Made by a program: the position numbers and the translations under genes. A stretch of 36,385 nt of DNA from Salisapilia sapeloensis (taxonomy: Eukaryota; Oomycota; Peronosporomycetes; Peronosporales; Salisapiliaceae). The notes under the pieces were generated by a model. It ran no database searches. It saw only the letters and a program-made list of their open reading frames with translations, and was not told the DNA's origin. How positions within the stretch are numbered: position 1 is the first letter of the stretch; each line of letters begins with the position of its first letter. This document shows positions 1 through 9,144 of the stretch, piece by piece. The stretch lies in contig JAADVB010000199.1 in assembly GCA_023334545.1 (NCBI GenBank), positions 1 to 36,385 of the forward strand, written 5' to 3'.

Positions 1-1357
1 ATAGCCCTTTAAACGTAAGGGAAGCGTTAAACGCGGAGTATGAAACTCTTGTACTAAAAGTACGGAAGTAGTGTAAGACACTTGTGCTTTAGAAAGCAAA
101 ATGAGAACTGATTGTATTGAGGCTTAATCCGAATACTAGACTTAACGTTTCTATATACCTACTAAATCCTAATACAATCTCCTTAATCTCCATCTTAGTA
201 TGGAAAGGTCTAACGGCCATTCATGTTCCTTGTACCTTTGTATTTGCATCACATGCTTCAATACAAGGCCCCACTTCAAGATCCGGAATGTTACCCCAGC
301 TTGGGATACATTCATGTAACTTCCCGTTACAGCTATCGACGAAGAGGATCGTTTAATCCGAGCACCTGCTTCGCGCGAAATGGACGTGACCCTTCGTAGC
401 CTAGCCTAGAGAGCAAGAGCTCACTTTCCAACTCGCAAACAAATAAAACAACAAATAACTTTTGAGACTGTATTATATTGTGTGGATACTGCACATATAT
501 TCACGGTTCTTCATGGGTTTGAGTGTTGTCCACATCCTTTACAAGGAAAGTCTCACATTAAAGTGAATATCAGGCGTGAAAATACCGGTTTATATAATAA
601 ACAGTTGTGGCATAATGTTCATCCCATATTTGATAGATTGCAATTGAGTGTTTGGTTTCCTCGCTTAAGACTTGAGAAGTAGTCATAAGATCGAACTATT
701 GTAGTTTGATATGGCTACTTTTCAAATACATAAAGCGCAATTATTAGATTGTAATATATGTTCTTTTATTACCAACAAAAATGCAATTTAAAATTGAAAT
801 GGTACCAAACAGGTTCTAAGATCTTTCCTTTTTAATACTTGTCCTACATGCTTATCTTGTTGTTCAATTTATTAGTATCTAGAGCCACATGAGTATATCG
901 AGATGTGTGCTCTACGAGCTTGATTAACTAGAAATATGAGTGTATTTACGGCTTCACAAAAAGCTTATTTACGGCTTCATACGGACAATGTGTCACTAAG
1001 TCCGTAAATAAAGAGGCCTGTTCATAGGCAATTTCGTACGGTAATCAATCGCTTGTACTTGTATTTGGTGCTCCAAGTCTGAAAGACCGAGCTCATGAAA
1101 ACAAGCACTTCAATAAATTTTAAAGTGTGTTATGTATGAGCTCTGTAGCATGTGGAATAAGGTCCCAGCTCGTGTTCTAGTCGCTGCGGGTAGAAGAAAC
1201 CGCGAGCAGATTTCTGTCCGTTTGTATGACTGTATTACTTTCGAGAGGTTTACTTGATTTATTTATCAACATCGTCAATCGGTACTCATTTCTAACACCG
1301 GTAAAGAGCAAGAGGCTCTATCGACAGCTTGGCTACGTGGAGAACTAAATTTGAAGG
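1..1357. other. AT-rich intergenic region without a supportable gene
   Basis: This left flank is richer in A and T than the genes to its right. Open frames of 66-79 codons occur (for example at 117-356 and 482-682), but they lack recognisable domains or splice signals and I do not call them. The only structure I can point to is the short repeat/hairpin at 943-1010, listed separately. No terminal repeats or transposase fragments were recognised, although an old, degraded element could not be excluded by eye. Confidence 0.5.
943..1010. repeat. Short direct repeat plus inverted copy (possible hairpin)
   Basis: The 14-mer TATTTACGGCTTCA occurs at 943-956 and again at 966-979. An inverted copy of its first nine bases, CCGTAAATA, lies at 1002-1010. 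TATTTACGG at 966-974 can pair with it to form a 9-bp stem around a loop of about 27 nt. Inside that loop, CGGAC and GTCC could extend or compete with the pairing. It may be a remnant of a small non-autonomous element; no target-site duplication was identified. Confidence 0.45.
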
Positions 1358-2576
1358 ATGACCAAGTCAATGACTGACCTGGAGGAAAAGAGAGCACGTC
1401 AGCGTGTACATGTCAAACGCAGCTACTACCGACAACTCGTGCGTCAAGGTCATTTATACTGATGCCGACAACTAGATACTCATTATCGAATAGAGTAAAT
1501 TGCAGTCCATGCGAGATGAAGTGGCCGAATTGAAGCTCCAGTATGATCGCCTGGTTCAGCAGCAAGATGCTGACGCTTCCATCTCGTCTTCTCGCAAACC
1601 CAGTGCCTCGACGATCGATCAATACAAGTCGCTCTCGCAGCTTCGGGAGCACTTACGAGAGGAGAATGCACGTCTTCAAGAGTACCTGCAGGCCCACACA
1701 AAAGCCCAGCAAAAATTTGAGCGGTTTCTACAGAAAGAGAATGAGAGCAAGGTTCGTACATTTATTTGTTTGCGATACCTCCGTGCCATCCTTACTTAGT
1801 GTCTCGTTCTCATGTAGAATGCATCGTCTGGAGAGCCATCCGAGCACAAGATTGACTTTGACTGGGAAACAATTACACTACAGGAAGCGTCGCAGCTGTC
1901 GTCTGCATGCTACGCTCGCCTCCAAGCGTGTCTCCGGCCTGATTTGTGCGCCACGACCGGTGCGAGCATGTTAGGCTGGAAAGAGCAGCGGAGTGCAAAC
2001 TCCCGTTTCCTCAATTTCTCCTTGACCAAACTCTTCAAAAATCAATCTGCAGCCCACCTGGCAGATCTAACGTGGCAGATCTTCCAAGACCCGTCTCGCC
2101 ATCGAGCGCTCTACTCGCCTTCGTTGCGCCTCACGCACTACACGCTGGAGCATCTCGACGAAAACAATTTCATCCAGTACCGTGTTATCGAGATGCCGGA
2201 TCGGACAGTCGCCATCAAGTCGCTCAATCTACTGTCAAAAGTTGAACGAGACGGACAGACTATTACCATGTTCCAGTCCATGAACGACAAGTGCCACCCC
2301 AAGACAACGCAGGATGCTGGCGCCGCTTCCCCGCCGAAAACCTTAGTGCAAGTGGCCCAAAAGGAGGTCTGGGAGGAGGTCTGTTCGTGGGTGTGCTTTG
2401 CTCCGACGGATGAAGAAGGAGGAGGCTGTCGACTACACTTTGGAGGCGTGTCAGGCGACCCACAGCCGAGTCAACGCAACCTGTGGATGCTAGAAGTGCT
2501 CTTGATCGCACTGCGATGGGAAACTGCAGTGATTGGACCAGTGTTCTCCATCGGCTCGGACGAAACCTCGTCGTGA
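1358..2576 (+). CDS. bZIP-like / START-like protein (M96-like oomycete family)
   Basis: This is a three-exon model: 1358-1438, 1506-1751 and 1818-2576. Introns of 67 and 66 nt begin GTGCGT and GTTCGT and end TTGCAG and TGTAG, all in phase 0, giving 361 aa. The N-terminus has a basic stretch (KRARQRVHVKRSYYRQL) running into heptad-like segments (DEVAELKLQYDRL, then LREHLREENARLQEYL), as in bZIP-like or coiled-coil regions. The remaining ~240 residues (around LTWQIFQDPSRHRALYSPSL and YRVIEMPDRTVAIKSLNLLS) resemble the START-like half of an expanded oomycete family often annotated as M96 mating-specific protein or bZIP factor. The family assignment is from recall of pattern, not a search. DNA binding and ligand binding are both inferred. 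The start was chosen because it opens the basic region and no other in-frame ATG fits. Confidence 0.65.
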
Positions 2577-2918
2577 AGGAAAGCATCGCTGGTCTGACCA
2601 CGATGCGACCCTTGTGACCATTTTCTTGAAGCGCTGTAATTTCGACGGATATGCTAGTGGTCCTCCCTATTGAAGTGCATGTACATTTGTAAACAAGGAC
2701 AAGAGACCTTTTGCCTGTGTATACTCGATAGTTTCACATGACCTCGATCGACAAAAGAGAGACTGATCTACCAGCTCCATAGCTGTCTCAGCTCCGACAC
2801 TGTATATTTCTATTGGCATACAAAAAGCAAGTGTTCCGACGTCCTGAGCTTCTAGGTGTTAGCTCGGATCCTTCACAACGACACTACGCATACACATAGC
2901 GAACGGGCTTAAACGAGA
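2577..2918. other. Intergenic spacer between two plus-strand genes
   Basis: This spacer separates the bZIP-like stop from the mutase start. It must hold the 3' end of the first gene and the promoter of the second. No TATA box, clear initiator or repeat was recognised. Confidence 0.4.
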
Positions 2919-4770
2919 ATGGCTAGCCTAAGCGACAAGGTGCCTCGCCTAGTAGAGGAAACTGCGAAATACCCACGGGGAGAGGCCGATCTATCCTACG
3001 GTACCTCTGGATTCAGGGCCGATGCCGAGATCCTATCGAGCGCTGCCCACCGCCTTGGGATGCTCGCCACGCTCCGGTCCAAATCCGAGGGAAAGATCAC
3101 GGGCGTCATGGTCACTGCCTCCCATAACAAAGTCTCCGACAATGGAATGAAGATTGTGGACCCCATGGGGTTCATGCTGGCGCAGAACTGGGAGCAGGTA
3201 CCTACATCATGTTTCGTCCTTGCCTCCTATATCCGCAAATCGACAAGAAGCTAATCTTCCTTTCTAATGACAGTATGCTGAGCAATTGGTGAATGCGTCG
3301 ACGGAAAAAGTGATGGAGGTCCTGGACTCGATCGTGGCCTCTGAAAAAATAGACCTGGACCAGACCGGCAGTGTCTTCGTGGCCCGCGACACTCGTCCTT
3401 CCAGCGAAGTACGTCTACTTTTATATGACCCAACTTTCGAGAGCTCATGTGAATGGACAGAACCTGGCGGAATTGGCACGTGAAGGTGCGCTCGTCATGG
3501 GAGGCAACGTTCTCGACTTTGGCCTCCAAACGACGCCCCAACTCCACCACCTCGTCCGAATGGTATCCTCTATCTAAATCCAGTAAATGCAACACCTGAA
3601 CTAATTCTTCCTGCTCAGTGGAACTACGAACAGTTCAACAAGGGTGACTGGGCCTCCGAGGTCGGCTACTACCACATGCTGTCCGACGCTTTCAAGCAGC
3701 TCATCGCCAACCTCGACTCGAACAAGCTCGAGATGCGAACGCCATTGTTCGTGGACTGTGCTCACGGTGTTGGTGCTCTACAGCTATCAAAGCTGTCCAA
3801 GGAACTGAACGAGACGCTGCACTTGGAGGTTTTCAACACACCGTCGGACGGCGAGCTCAACCATGAGTGTGGCGCCGACTTTGTCGAAAAGCACCGTACT
3901 GTACCCACTGGTGTGAACAAAGAGCAGGACGGTGGAAAGCGTTTCTGCAGTCTTGACGGGGACGCCGATCGCCTCATCTACCACTTTGTCGACCGGGAGC
4001 GAAACTTCCACATTCTCGACGGTGGCTACATGGCGTGTCTTTTTGCCGACTTCTTCCAGCAGCACCTTTCGACGCTTGCGCAAGAACTGGACAACGTCTC
4101 GTTCGGATGCGTCCTCACGGCCTATGGCAACGGAGCTGCTCGTCGGTATCTCGAGTCCCGCGGTGTGAATGTCACCATCGCCGCCACTGGCGTCAAGCAC
4201 TGCTTCGCTGCTGCCTCCAAATACGACGTTGGCATCTTCTTTGAAGCCAATGGACACGGTACTGTGCTTGTCAATGAGGAGACTGCTGCCAAGCTCCAGA
4301 AGCTCGAGGGACAGATGCACGATGAGAAGAAGAAGACGGCTGTGGCGCAGCTGATGGCAGCACACCAACTGCTCCACCAGGCCACTGGAGACGCCTTGAG
4401 CGACTTGCTTCTTGTGGAAGCTCTCTTGGCTCAACGAGGCTGGGGCATCGACGACTGGGGCAACATGTACCAGGACCTTCCGAGCCGCCAGACTAAGGTA
4501 CAGGTAGAAGATCGTAGCATTATCCAGGTGGATGACGAAAGCGAGGAACATCTCAAGGCCCCGAGCAACCTCAAGGACGCCGTGGAGCAGGCAGTGAACA
4601 AGCATGAGCAAGGCCGGGGATTCGTCCGACCGTCTGGCACAGAAAACGTTGTGCGCGTGTACGCCGAGGCCGCGACGCAGGAGGCTGCGGACGAACTTGC
4701 GCTCGAGTTGGCGCAGCAGGTGCACCAGTTGGCTGGTGGTCAGGGTGAGGCGCCCACTTCTTTCCAGTAA
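2919..4770 (+). CDS. PGM3: Phosphoacetylglucosamine mutase (PGM3/AGM1)
   Basis: The enzyme interconverts N-acetylglucosamine-6-phosphate and N-acetylglucosamine-1-phosphate in the cytosolic route to UDP-GlcNAc. That product feeds chitin-type polymers, GPI anchors and N-glycans. Four exons (2919-3197, 3274-3408, 3461-3562, 3619-4770) give 555 aa, close to the usual ~540. All introns are phase 0 and 52-76 nt long. The catalytic phosphoserine loop is VMVTASHNKVSDNG in exon 1, the metal-binding loop is SLDGDADRLIY and the C-terminal phosphate-binding loop is RPSGTENVVRVYAEA, so all three landmarks are intact. Exon 2 joins exon 3 to read ARDTRPSSENLAEL, as expected for the family. It is convergent with the FYVE-like gene, stop to stop 103 bp. 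A downstream role in glycosylation fits the Ost3/6 gene nearby, but no linkage is implied. Confidence 0.95.
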
Positions 4771-4873
4771 AAGCTTTGGCTAGTTTCCTTCTTCATGCAA
4801 ATCAATGACAACGAAACCAACACATTTCAAAAACTGTTTTCTTTAGCTTTGTACACTTGACGCATCCCACGTT

Positions 4874-7800
4874 CTACATGAGCAGAGCTCTCGCCATGTC
4901 ATCCCCAGAGATCGAATTGGACATATCTTGCTCTGGAATCCCGTCCAGTTGTGCCAGCTCCAACTTGGGCGGCGGACTCGGCATTTGAGTAGAGTCTCTG
5001 ACGACGCCCACCACGGGCGACAGCACATCTGCGTCCCATTCAATACCTTCGTACACCTCCACGCCCACATCCAAGGACAGCAAATTCCCATCCACAACCT
5101 CTGCAGTCACAACATTCTCCATTTCATCATTCGTATCCGGAGAAATCGGAGCGAGTCGAGCAAGCTTGGCTTTCGGACCACTGTGCTCATTGCTGCTACG
5201 ACTTCCAGACGTAGATAAGCGAGACTTGGAACTACCGCTACTACTGCTTCTTGAGGCAGCTGCAGTCGCCAGGGTCGATATGTCGATTGGCTTATCACTG
5301 TGCTCGTTCATGAGCTTCACCCATCGAGGAACTGGAGCTTTTAGTCCGTTTTTGGCGGCATACGTTTGTCGAGAACCAGACCTCTTCCGTCCTCCGTCTG
5401 GGCCCCAAACGCGCTTCTCTATTCGACCAGTAGTTTGTCGAGATGGAGCTGTATGTGACTCGGACTGGGAATCGTTCTCGCTCTCGTGCGACTCACTTTT
5501 CTCTTCCTGACTTCCAGAGCCAATAATTGTCGACTGGAGGAAGCTGTTATCGTCAACGGACATCATCATGCCGTTCACTTCTTCAAAGTGCAGCGTCGAA
5601 TGGTCACTTTCATAGCTACCACGTTCCACGTCAGATAACCTTTCCCGATCACGCTCCATTTCCCTCGCCTCTTCTACTCCCACCGGCGCTTGGAACACTA
5701 TTTCTTGTGCTTGCGCTTCAAATTCTTCCTTTGTTTTACTCAGATCGATCTCTTCTTTTGGTCTGAAAATCTCCTTATTTGGCTCTATGACCTCATTTTC
5801 TTCCTCTGATCTCTTTACCTCGATCTCTCCTCTCGGCACATTCAGCTGGGCCTTTTCCTCTGGCTCTTTCACTAGGATCTCGCTTTTGGGTTCGCTCACT
5901 TCGCTTTCTTCTTCCAGCTCTTCTACTTGGATTCCGTTCTTGGACTCATTAACCTTGACCGCTTTCTTGGGCTCTTCTACCTCGATCTCGTCGCCGGGTA
6001 CTTGCTCCCTCTCTTTGTCAATAATATCTTCTACTTTGCTCAGGGAGTACCGTGACTCGGCCACCATTGGTTGTTCCCCTTCTTCACTCGATTGAGCGGA
6101 GGATAGCTCTCCTACCATGGAAGATGTCGTCGACTTGCGGAAAACAGTCCCATCATGCCGACTAACGATACTCGAATTGAACAACGGTGGAATCTTGTCC
6201 ACCTCCAACATGCTTTGGTTTTGCTCTTCACCGGAATGTCCATGTCGACCAGACGCATGGAAAGTGTCAGAGGGTCTTTCTTCACGCCTGTTTTTTTTGT
6301 CTTTTGTAGTAGAATGGACTCGTTTGCCGCTTTCCGTTCGCATCTTTCTTGAGTGAGCAGAGCTATGTCGTTCGCCGTAATGAGAGTGCAACTTCACTCC
6401 ATCTTCCGCCTTTTTGGACACCATATCTGGTAACTTGTCTTCAGCATCATCAACAACCTCCTCGGCGATTCTTTGTATCCTTGGTAGACGTTCTCTCTTT
6501 CCACGGCTTATACACATAGCAACAGCGATGGCTTCTGCACTTAAGTCCTTCACCCTTTGCTTGCATTCGACACATACTTGCCGACTGAAAGCGCGGACAA
6601 TGCCTTCTTTCGGGTTACCTTCCGATCGACTCATGGAAACAATGACTCGACATTGAAAGCACGTAGGTAGCTCACAAAAGACGCAGTAGTGAGCAACAGC
6701 GCCGAAATTCTCGTCGCAAACTCGGCACTTTTCCGTCGATGGGATCTTCAAGTCCTTTGGCTGCGCAGCTCCACGTTGCTGTGCGAGTAGCCACAGAGTT
6801 TTTCGACTACGAGCAAAACGCAGTGGCTGCCAACTCCGCAGGATGTTCGCAACGTTCGACGCCTGCGCATCCATCCTCTTGTGCTTGTCTCCACGAACAC
6901 GAGGATTGACAAAGGTACGGAAGAAGACATCGATGCCACTTTGCTTATTTCTTGGACGAAACAGAATACACATACTCAAGTCTGCTCTACGATACCCGAC
7001 GTTGGTTAGTTCTGGGCAGCTGGGAAGTTTAACAGAGTGGAGGACGTGGTAACCGATGCGAGTTGGCGTCGATGCAGGAGAATTTGATTTTGTACCCATG
7101 TGCAGCACACCCGTAGACTCGAGGACAACAAAGTCCGTCCCTTTGTCCTCGAGAGGCATGTTGTGTGCCAGCCACTTGAGCTGAAAGGACCGGAAGGGTT
7201 TCGCCTCGGACGGCTGCTTGAGACTCTGAAGGACGAATTGTGATATCTGGAGCTTGTTGCTATGACGCAGCACATCGAGCTCGAGACAAGAAGATTGGTC
7301 TGGTGTTAAAGAGCCTAGCATGATATCGTCTAGCGAAGCGTCCGGAAGGCTTCCAATGCCTACAAATGTAGGCAGGCCATGGCAATTCTTTTGTCGGTAC
7401 AGTCGGAACGGCTTGTGGTCCGCCACGAAGCGCCAATTGTCCACTTTTGCGCCAGACGATAGTGATGGGCCCAGTTGCTTGTACTGAATCATCGTCTCGC
7501 GTACGAGTCTTCGAGCTTGGTCCATGAGCATCTTCTTGTCTTTCTTCGGGAGATCGTACAATGGGCGTTCGAACGGCGTCTTCATGTTCCGGGTGTACTT
7601 GCTTTCCTTGTCCACGACGACTTCGACAGTTTTCGTGCCACCTACATTTTTTAGGCAAGCAGAACACGGGAGCGAAGTGAGGAGGTCTCCAGCGAGACTT
7701 GGTCGTTTCTGTGACCCACGTGAAAAAGTATCTGTCGAGTTTCTGGTTTCGAGTGAATTGGTGCAGTTTGGAGGAGTATTGTTCGCCTCCGCTGGGTTCA

Positions 7801-7933
7801 TCGTGGCAGCAAAAGCGATATGCCCATCCATGTCTCGGGCCCTTGTTCGGCCGGGCGTTTTCATACGCAAAGTCGAATCGTAACTTGGATCCTTTGGGGT
7901 TGTGGAACTTTGGTGTCTGGATGCCATGGGCAT
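4874..7933 (-). CDS. START-like and FYVE-like zinc-finger protein, 1019 aa
   Basis: This is a single uninterrupted exon. Residues ~130-390 resemble the START-like lipid-binding region that precedes FYVE fingers in many oomycete proteins (for example FRLYRQKNCHGLPTFVGIG). Residues 403-457 carry four CxxC pairs (C403/C406, C417/C420, C425/C428, C454/C457) in FYVE spacing. The basic RRHHCR phosphoinositide-binding patch is absent, so PI3P binding is doubtful. The C-terminal half is low-complexity and acidic. It includes an imperfect run of EI-x-V-x-EP-type units (DNA ~5700-6010) and Ser/Arg-rich segments, and probably is disordered. The start is the first of two near ATGs (MPM). The gene is divergent from the Ost3/6 gene across 232 bp. 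A membrane-trafficking adaptor role is inferred only. No recognised enzyme domain is present. Confidence 0.8.
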   Translation of the reverse strand: MPMASRHQSSTTPKDPSYDSTLRMKTPGRTRARDMDGHIAFAATMNPAEANNTPPNCTNSLETRNSTDTFSRGSQKRPSLAGDLLTSLPCSACLKNVGGTKTVEVVVDKESKYTRNMKTPFERPLYDLPKKDKKMLMDQARRLVRETMIQYKQLGPSLSSGAKVDNWRFVADHKPFRLYRQKNCHGLPTFVGIGSLPDASLDDIMLGSLTPDQSSCLELDVLRHSNKLQISQFVLQSLKQPSEAKPFRSFQLKWLAHNMPLEDKGTDFVVLESTGVLHMGTKSNSPASTPTRIGYHVLHSVKLPSCPELTNVGYRRADLSMCILFRPRNKQSGIDVFFRTFVNPRVRGDKHKRMDAQASNVANILRSWQPLRFARSRKTLWLLAQQRGAAQPKDLKIPSTEKCRVCDENFGAVAHYCVFCELPTCFQCRVIVSMSRSEGNPKEGIVRAFSRQVCVECKQRVKDLSAEAIAVAMCISRGKRERLPRIQRIAEEVVDDAEDKLPDMVSKKAEDGVKLHSHYGERHSSAHSRKMRTESGKRVHSTTKDKKNRREERPSDTFHASGRHGHSGEEQNQSMLEVDKIPPLFNSSIVSRHDGTVFRKSTTSSMVGELSSAQSSEEGEQPMVAESRYSLSKVEDIIDKEREQVPGDEIEVEEPKKAVKVNESKNGIQVEELEEESEVSEPKSEILVKEPEEKAQLNVPRGEIEVKRSEEENEVIEPNKEIFRPKEEIDLSKTKEEFEAQAQEIVFQAPVGVEEAREMERDRERLSDVERGSYESDHSTLHFEEVNGMMMSVDDNSFLQSTIIGSGSQEEKSESHESENDSQSESHTAPSRQTTGRIEKRVWGPDGGRKRSGSRQTYAAKNGLKAPVPRWVKLMNEHSDKPIDISTLATAAASRSSSSGSSKSRLSTSGSRSSNEHSGPKAKLARLAPISPDTNDEMENVVTAEVVDGNLLSLDVGVEVYEGIEWDADVLSPVVGVVRDSTQMPSPPPKLELAQLDGIPEQDMSNSISGDDMARALLM

Positions 7934-8114
7934 CTCGTCCTCTCCCAGTCCAGCGTGTAGGAATCACAGCTAAACTCCTACTGTGCTGTGATGTGATGTG
8001 CTAATCGAATGAAGGTACGCACTTGAAGGTTAAAGAGGAGAATTTTGAAATCATTCGCCTTGGTAGCGACAAGACATCGCCTGTCAAACGTGGCTCTGAA
8101 ATGCCCGACGCGGT

Positions 8115-8129
8115 GTATATATAACCAAT
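8115..8129 (+). promoter_or_regulatory. TATA-like and CCAAT-like motifs upstream of the Ost3/6 gene
   Basis: The sequence TATATATAACCAAT lies about 37-51 bp before the Ost3/6 start codon. It reads as a TATA-like run followed closely by CCAAT. Most oomycete promoters lack a TATA box and the order is unusual (CCAAT downstream of TATA), so this may be chance in a short, AT-richer divergent promoter. Confidence 0.25.
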
Positions 8130-8165
8130 GGTAGACTTTTGCCACTTCACATCTCTTCATAGCTA

Positions 8166-9122
8166 ATGGCTCGCTTTCTTTGTCTCTCGCTAGCAGTGCT
8201 GTCTGCGTCAGCCGCAACACTTCCGCTGCATGACGTGTCTTCGTATGAAGCATCCCTGCTGGATCATGGGCGAAAGGAGGCCGTGCTGCTTCTATTTTCA
8301 CCCGCGCCTTGCAGCACAGAAACGGAGGACACCATCTTTCTCGACTATGGAGTTCACAAACAGGAAGAGCCACAGGAGAGCCAAGTCGAGTGCAATCTCC
8401 AGCACTTAGATAAAGACCGAGAGGCAGTCCGATCGCATACCTCCAATACGGTCATTGATCTCAACGTCGATGACCACTTGCACTTGTACAAGTACCATCA
8501 GATATCACCAGCGACGCAACATCTCCAGCTATTGTATTTGCCACCACGATCTCGCCATTTCCAACGACTGCCACAAGAGCATGTCAACTACCTCGAAGTC
8601 ACTAATGTAACAGATATAATTGCTTTTATGGAACAACTCGCCGGCAATCCGCCCTCGGCATCATCCAGTCATGAAGCAAAGAGTTTCCTCGAGTACATTC
8701 CATTCCTTCTACTCGTAGTTGTTGGATCCTTCTTTGCCTACGACAATCGATCGACCATCCTGCCTCTGCTACGGACGAAGACGCTTTGGTTCAGTCTCAG
8801 CCTGCTCGTGCTCTACCTGTCTCTAAGTGGCACCTTCCACTCCGTGATCCACCGACCTCCGTTGATCTACTTCCACCCAGTCCACGGCCTCTTCATCATG
8901 CACCCTACAGGACGAAGACAGTTCATCCTCGAAGGCTTGGTATGCGGTAGCTGGAGCGTCTGGATCTCCCTCGCGGGTCTCGTCCTGCTCCAAGTCCTGC
9001 CTTCCTTCTCTGACCAGAGCGCCAAGCTAGAAGTGCTGCGCATGGCCTTGTTCCTCGTCGGCATCTCCTACGTCTTACTCTCGCTCGCCTTTTCAATCAA
9101 AAACCGGTGGCTCTACTTTTAA
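8166..9122 (+). CDS. OST3: Oligosaccharyltransferase subunit, Ost3/Ost6 (MagT1/TUSC3) family
   Basis: Family members sit in the ER membrane as part of the oligosaccharyltransferase complex, and their lumenal thioredoxin-like domain assists glycosylation of cysteine-containing acceptors. This 318-aa single-exon protein has a signal peptide (residues 1 to about 17), a lumenal domain to ~170 and four membrane segments (~174-193, 207-225, 256-280, 289-310). That is the family's exact topology. The segment before TM3 (HPTGRRQFILEGLV) and the C-terminus (SIKNRWLYF) fit the family pattern. The usual CxxC redox motif is missing: the matching place reads LLLFSPAPCSTETED, with C49 alone and the next lumenal cysteine at C76. 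It therefore probably lacks classical oxidoreductase activity. The stop is 22 bp from the convergent ankyrin gene. Confidence 0.8.
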   Translation: MARFLCLSLAVLSASAATLPLHDVSSYEASLLDHGRKEAVLLLFSPAPCSTETEDTIFLDYGVHKQEEPQESQVECNLQHLDKDREAVRSHTSNTVIDLNVDDHLHLYKYHQISPATQHLQLLYLPPRSRHFQRLPQEHVNYLEVTNVTDIIAFMEQLAGNPPSASSSHEAKSFLEYIPFLLLVVVGSFFAYDNRSTILPLLRTKTLWFSLSLLVLYLSLSGTFHSVIHRPPLIYFHPVHGLFIMHPTGRRQFILEGLVCGSWSVWISLAGLVLLQVLPSFSDQSAKLEVLRMALFLVGISYVLLSLAFSIKNRWLYF

Positions 9123-9132
9123 TACGCAAAAG

Positions 9133-9138
9133 AATAAA
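9133..9138 (+). terminator. AATAAA polyadenylation-type signal for the Ost3/6 gene
   Basis: AATAAA lies 10 bp after the Ost3/6 stop codon, in the 22-bp gap before the stop of the convergent ankyrin gene. If used, cleavage would fall inside the opposite gene's coding sequence, so the two transcripts would overlap at their 3' ends. Confidence 0.35.
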
Positions 9139-9144
9139 CTCGTT

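Noticed and set aside
117..682. Two short plus-strand frames in the left flank
   Set aside because: No domain, AT-rich composition, no splice partners.
3787..4725. 312-codon open frame antisense to the mutase gene
   Set aside because: It lies opposite a strongly conserved exon with all catalytic motifs and is an echo of its codon bias.
7260..7967. 235-codon alternative frame over the START/FYVE-like gene
   Set aside because: It overlaps the conserved START-like region in another frame and shows no domain.
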